Under the pieces are notes generated by a model that saw only the letters and a program-made list of their open reading frames with translations, did not search any database and was not told the origin of the DNA. From the NCBI GenBank assembly GCA_031257955.1, contig JAIRNQ010000123.1, positions 1 through 13,573 on the forward strand: a stretch of 13,573 bases of DNA. Reading direction: 5' to 3'. Below are positions 11,311-13,573 of this stretch, piece after piece (positions within the stretch are counted from its first letter, which is position 1; every line of letters starts with the position of its first letter). This DNA comes from Deltaproteobacteria bacterium (lineage in GTDB: Bacteria; Desulfobacterota; Desulfarculia; Adiutricales; Adiutricaceae). The position numbers and the translations under genes were made by a program.

Positions 11311-13573
11311 ATGAATGAGCTTTTAGAAAAAAATAATGAAAAGAACGCTAAAATTATAGCCAAAGGCAAGCATCGGAACCGAAAGCTTATATCCGATAAG
11401 CTTGAACCCCTAAACCGCAAGCCCGGGGTGTTGGGCGAGGGTCAGCTCAAGGGGAAGCTCCCCGGGGCCTGGCGCCATCCCCAAGCCTGGGTCCCCCGCG
11501 AGTGGGCTTTTTTCATATCTCTGTTGCCCTTTATATTCTGGCCGGTCGTGGGCGTGACCCTGGTCCTGTCCATGTACAACCAGGAAATGGCCGGAACGGC
11601 CCTTGAGGATCTTAAGCACTACCAACCCCCCACCGTTTCTTTTATCTTCGCCTCCGACGATACCCTCATGGCCGAGCTCTATAACGAGCATCGGCTGGTC
11701 ACCCCTTTGGACAGAATCCCCAAGATGGTCATAGAGGCCTTTCTGGCCGCCGAGGATAGCTCGTTTTACCAACACCAGGGGGTGGACCTCATTGGCGTCG
11801 GCCGAGCCCTCATGGCCAACGTCAAGGCCGGCCATACCGTCCAGGGGGCCTCGACCATAACCCAGCAGATGATTCGGTCCTTCCTGCTGACCAACGAAAA
11901 GACCTACGACCGGAAGCTTAAGGAAATGATTCTGGCTTGGCGGGCCGAGAGGGTGCTTACCAAGGACGACATACTTTTCTTGTATCTAAACAGAATTTAC
12001 TTGGGCCGGGGGGCCTACGGGGTGGAATCGGCGGCCAGGCTTTACTTTGGCAAGACCATCCGCGAGGTTACTTTGGGCGAGGCGGCCTTGCTGGCCGGAT
12101 TGGCCCAGGCCCCGGGAAGGCTCCAGGCCCACCTGGGTACGGCCAGAAGCCGGGAGCGCCAGCTCTACGTTTTAAGGCGCATGGTCGAGGTGGGTTACAT
12201 TACCCAAAGCGAGGCCACCAGGGCCCAAAACACCCCACTAAAATTCTTGGATCGCCGTCCCAACATCTACCGCCAAGTGGCCCCACAGTTCGCCGAGGTG
12301 GTCAGAATCCAGATGAGCGATTACCTGGGGCCCGATCGGGTATTGAACGATGGGCTTAGGATCCACACAACTCTGGATCTAAAGGCCCAGGCCCAAGCCC
12401 AAGAGGCGGTCAGGAACGGCTTGGACGCCCTGGCCAGGCGTCAGAGGATGTCGCCCAAGGTCAGGAGCCTCAACCAAAATCAAGTTAATGAATATCTCAG
12501 ACGGGCCAGGGCCAGTTTGGAGAGCCGGCCCCTGATGCTCTACCAGGAACCGGCCGGTTTAGTGACCGAGGTCATAACCACCGGGGACAACCCCGGGCTG
12601 GTCCTAAGCTTTGGCGACGACGAGGGCTTCATGCCGGCGGAAAGCATTTCTTGGCTGGTCGGCAAAAGGGCTCTGGCCGGGGTCTTTAAGGTTAACGATC
12701 TGGTCATGGGCCGGATCATGGGCCGGAACGCCGAGACCGGAAGGCTGGATTTGGTTCCCGCCCCGCCCCCGGAGATCCAGGGGGCCCTGGTTCTGATGGA
12801 AAACCACACCGGACGGGTTTTGGCCATGGTCGGGGGTAGGGACTTTGGGATCGAGGGCGTCGGCAACAGCGATTTCAACCGGGCCATATTGGCCCAGAGG
12901 CAGCCAGGCAGCTCCTTTAAGCCCTTCGTCTACACGGCGGCTTTGGAAAACGGCTACACCGAGGCCTCGATCGTCTATGACGTGCCCCTAAGTTATCCGG
13001 ACGGTCCGGGCCGTTACTGGCGGCCCAGAAACGCCGGCGGCGGGCACTCCGGGCCCCTAACCCTCCTTGACGCCCTAAGGCGTTCGGTGAACATCGTCTC
13101 GGTTAAGCTAACCGACGCTTTGGGTCCCCAGACGGTAATCGACACGGCCAAAAAAATGGGCATCACCACCAATTTGTTGCCCAATCTAACTTTGGCCCTG
13201 GGGGCCTCGGAAGTGACCCTTCTGGACATGACCAAGGCCTATACCACCTTCCCCAATTTGGGTTCCTGGGTCTGGCCGACTTTCGTCGATCGGGTAGAGG
13301 ATCGCTACGGGCGAACCATCGTCAGTTTTGAGCCTTATTTTACCGAGGCCATCTCGCCCCAAACGGCCTATATCATGATTGACATGCTCAGCGCCGTGGC
13401 CAAGAGCGGCACCGGGGCCAGGGTCGGGGCGGCCCTCAAGACCATACCGGTGGCCGGCAAAACCGGTACCACCAACTCCCAGGCCGACGCCCTCTTCATC
13501 GGCTTTACCCCCGAATATACCTGCGGGGTCTGGGTGGGCCGGGAGACCCGCGTCAGCCTAGGCGGCGGGGAAC
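11311..13573 (+). CDS. mrcA: Class A penicillin-binding protein (PBP1A-type), 3' end outside window
   Basis: A bifunctional inner-membrane enzyme that polymerises lipid II into glycan chains and cross-links the peptides. The 754 residues present run in order: a basic cytoplasmic N-terminus (1-65); one membrane helix (about 66-88); the GT51 glycosyltransferase domain with EDSSFYQHQGVD (catalytic Glu148), GASTITQQM (179-187) and RVLTKDDILFLYLNRIYLGRGAYGVESAA (214-242); a PBP1A-type OB-like insert (about 405-485); and the transpeptidase with SSFK (nucleophile Ser534), SVN (592-594) and KTGTTN (717-722). All catalytic motifs are intact. The frame is open at the right edge, so the C-terminus is missing. 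The ATG start has a weak ribosome site (GGGG about 9 bases upstream); the first ~30 codons are AT- and Lys/Asn-rich, unlike the rest. A CpoB-like lipoprotein gene upstream is functionally apt, since CpoB acts on PBP1 enzymes in E. coli. Confidence 0.93.
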   Translation, partial: MNELLEKNNEKNAKIIAKGKHRNRKLISDKLEPLNRKPGVLGEGQLKGKLPGAWRHPQAWVPREWAFFISLLPFIFWPVVGVTLVLSMYNQEMAGTALEDLKHYQPPTVSFIFASDDTLMAELYNEHRLVTPLDRIPKMVIEAFLAAEDSSFYQHQGVDLIGVGRALMANVKAGHTVQGASTITQQMIRSFLLTNEKTYDRKLKEMILAWRAERVLTKDDILFLYLNRIYLGRGAYGVESAARLYFGKTIREVTLGEAALLAGLAQAPGRLQAHLGTARSRERQLYVLRRMVEVGYITQSEATRAQNTPLKFLDRRPNIYRQVAPQFAEVVRIQMSDYLGPDRVLNDGLRIHTTLDLKAQAQAQEAVRNGLDALARRQRMSPKVRSLNQNQVNEYLRRARASLESRPLMLYQEPAGLVTEVITTGDNPGLVLSFGDDEGFMPAESISWLVGKRALAGVFKVNDLVMGRIMGRNAETGRLDLVPAPPPEIQGALVLMENHTGRVLAMVGGRDFGIEGVGNSDFNRAILAQRQPGSSFKPFVYTAALENGYTEASIVYDVPLSYPDGPGRYWRPRNAGGGHSGPLTLLDALRRSVNIVSVKLTDALGPQTVIDTAKKMGITTNLLPNLTLALGASEVTLLDMTKAYTTFPNLGSWVWPTFVDRVEDRYGRTIVSFEPYFTEAISPQTAYIMIDMLSAVAKSGTGARVGAALKTIPVAGKTGTTNSQADALFIGFTPEYTCGVWVGRETRVSLGGGE

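Overview
The window most likely comes from a flagellated, LPS-bearing Gram-negative bacterium of moderately high GC, probably in the Desulfobacterota (former Deltaproteobacteria). The FliD N-terminus (SGSIKWTGLASGTDF) is of the type I associate with Desulfovibrio-like bacteria, and the other genes are a sigma-28/FlgM circuit, LPS-core assembly genes, a CpoB/YbgF-like lipoprotein and a class A penicillin-binding protein. The taxonomy is an inference from family resemblance only. Roughly one third of the window has no credible gene, and these long intergenic stretches are rich in tandem repeats and hairpins. That is unusual for a free-living bacterium.

Layout. The left part (1-2904, minus strand) is flagellar: the 5' part of fliD (filament cap), preceded in transcription order by a 762-residue family-2 glycosyltransferase fused to TPR repeats, a good candidate for flagellin or surface glycosylation. 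Next is a 1.7-kb gene-free block (2905-4619). It holds four imperfect tandem copies of a ~163-bp unit, each with a conserved hairpin, then a strongly G-rich, C-poor stretch. A near-consensus sigma-28 promoter (4568-4595) then drives an unrecognised 164-residue gene followed by flgM, the anti-sigma-28 factor.

The middle (5655-7272) is mostly non-coding: a strong hairpin after flgM, three 17-bp direct repeats, one small cysteine-rich ORF ending near a good intrinsic terminator, and an RNA-like segment (7001-7110) whose three complementary pieces can form alternative structures ahead of a terminator.

The right part (7273-13573, plus strand) is cell-envelope: a WaaY/RfaY-like LPS heptose kinase, an O-antigen ligase (WaaL/Wzy_C family), a CpoB/YbgF-like TPR lipoprotein with a repeat-expanded N-terminus, and a PBP1A-type peptidoglycan synthase that runs off the right edge. 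Kinase and ligase plausibly act on the same LPS core. The lipoprotein and PBP1A are both expected in peptidoglycan synthesis at the cell envelope.

No tRNA, rRNA, CRISPR array, transposase or phage gene was seen. The best candidates for something undescribed are the 163-bp tandem array with a covarying hairpin, the sigma-28-controlled unknown gene beside flgM, and the attenuator-like leader.
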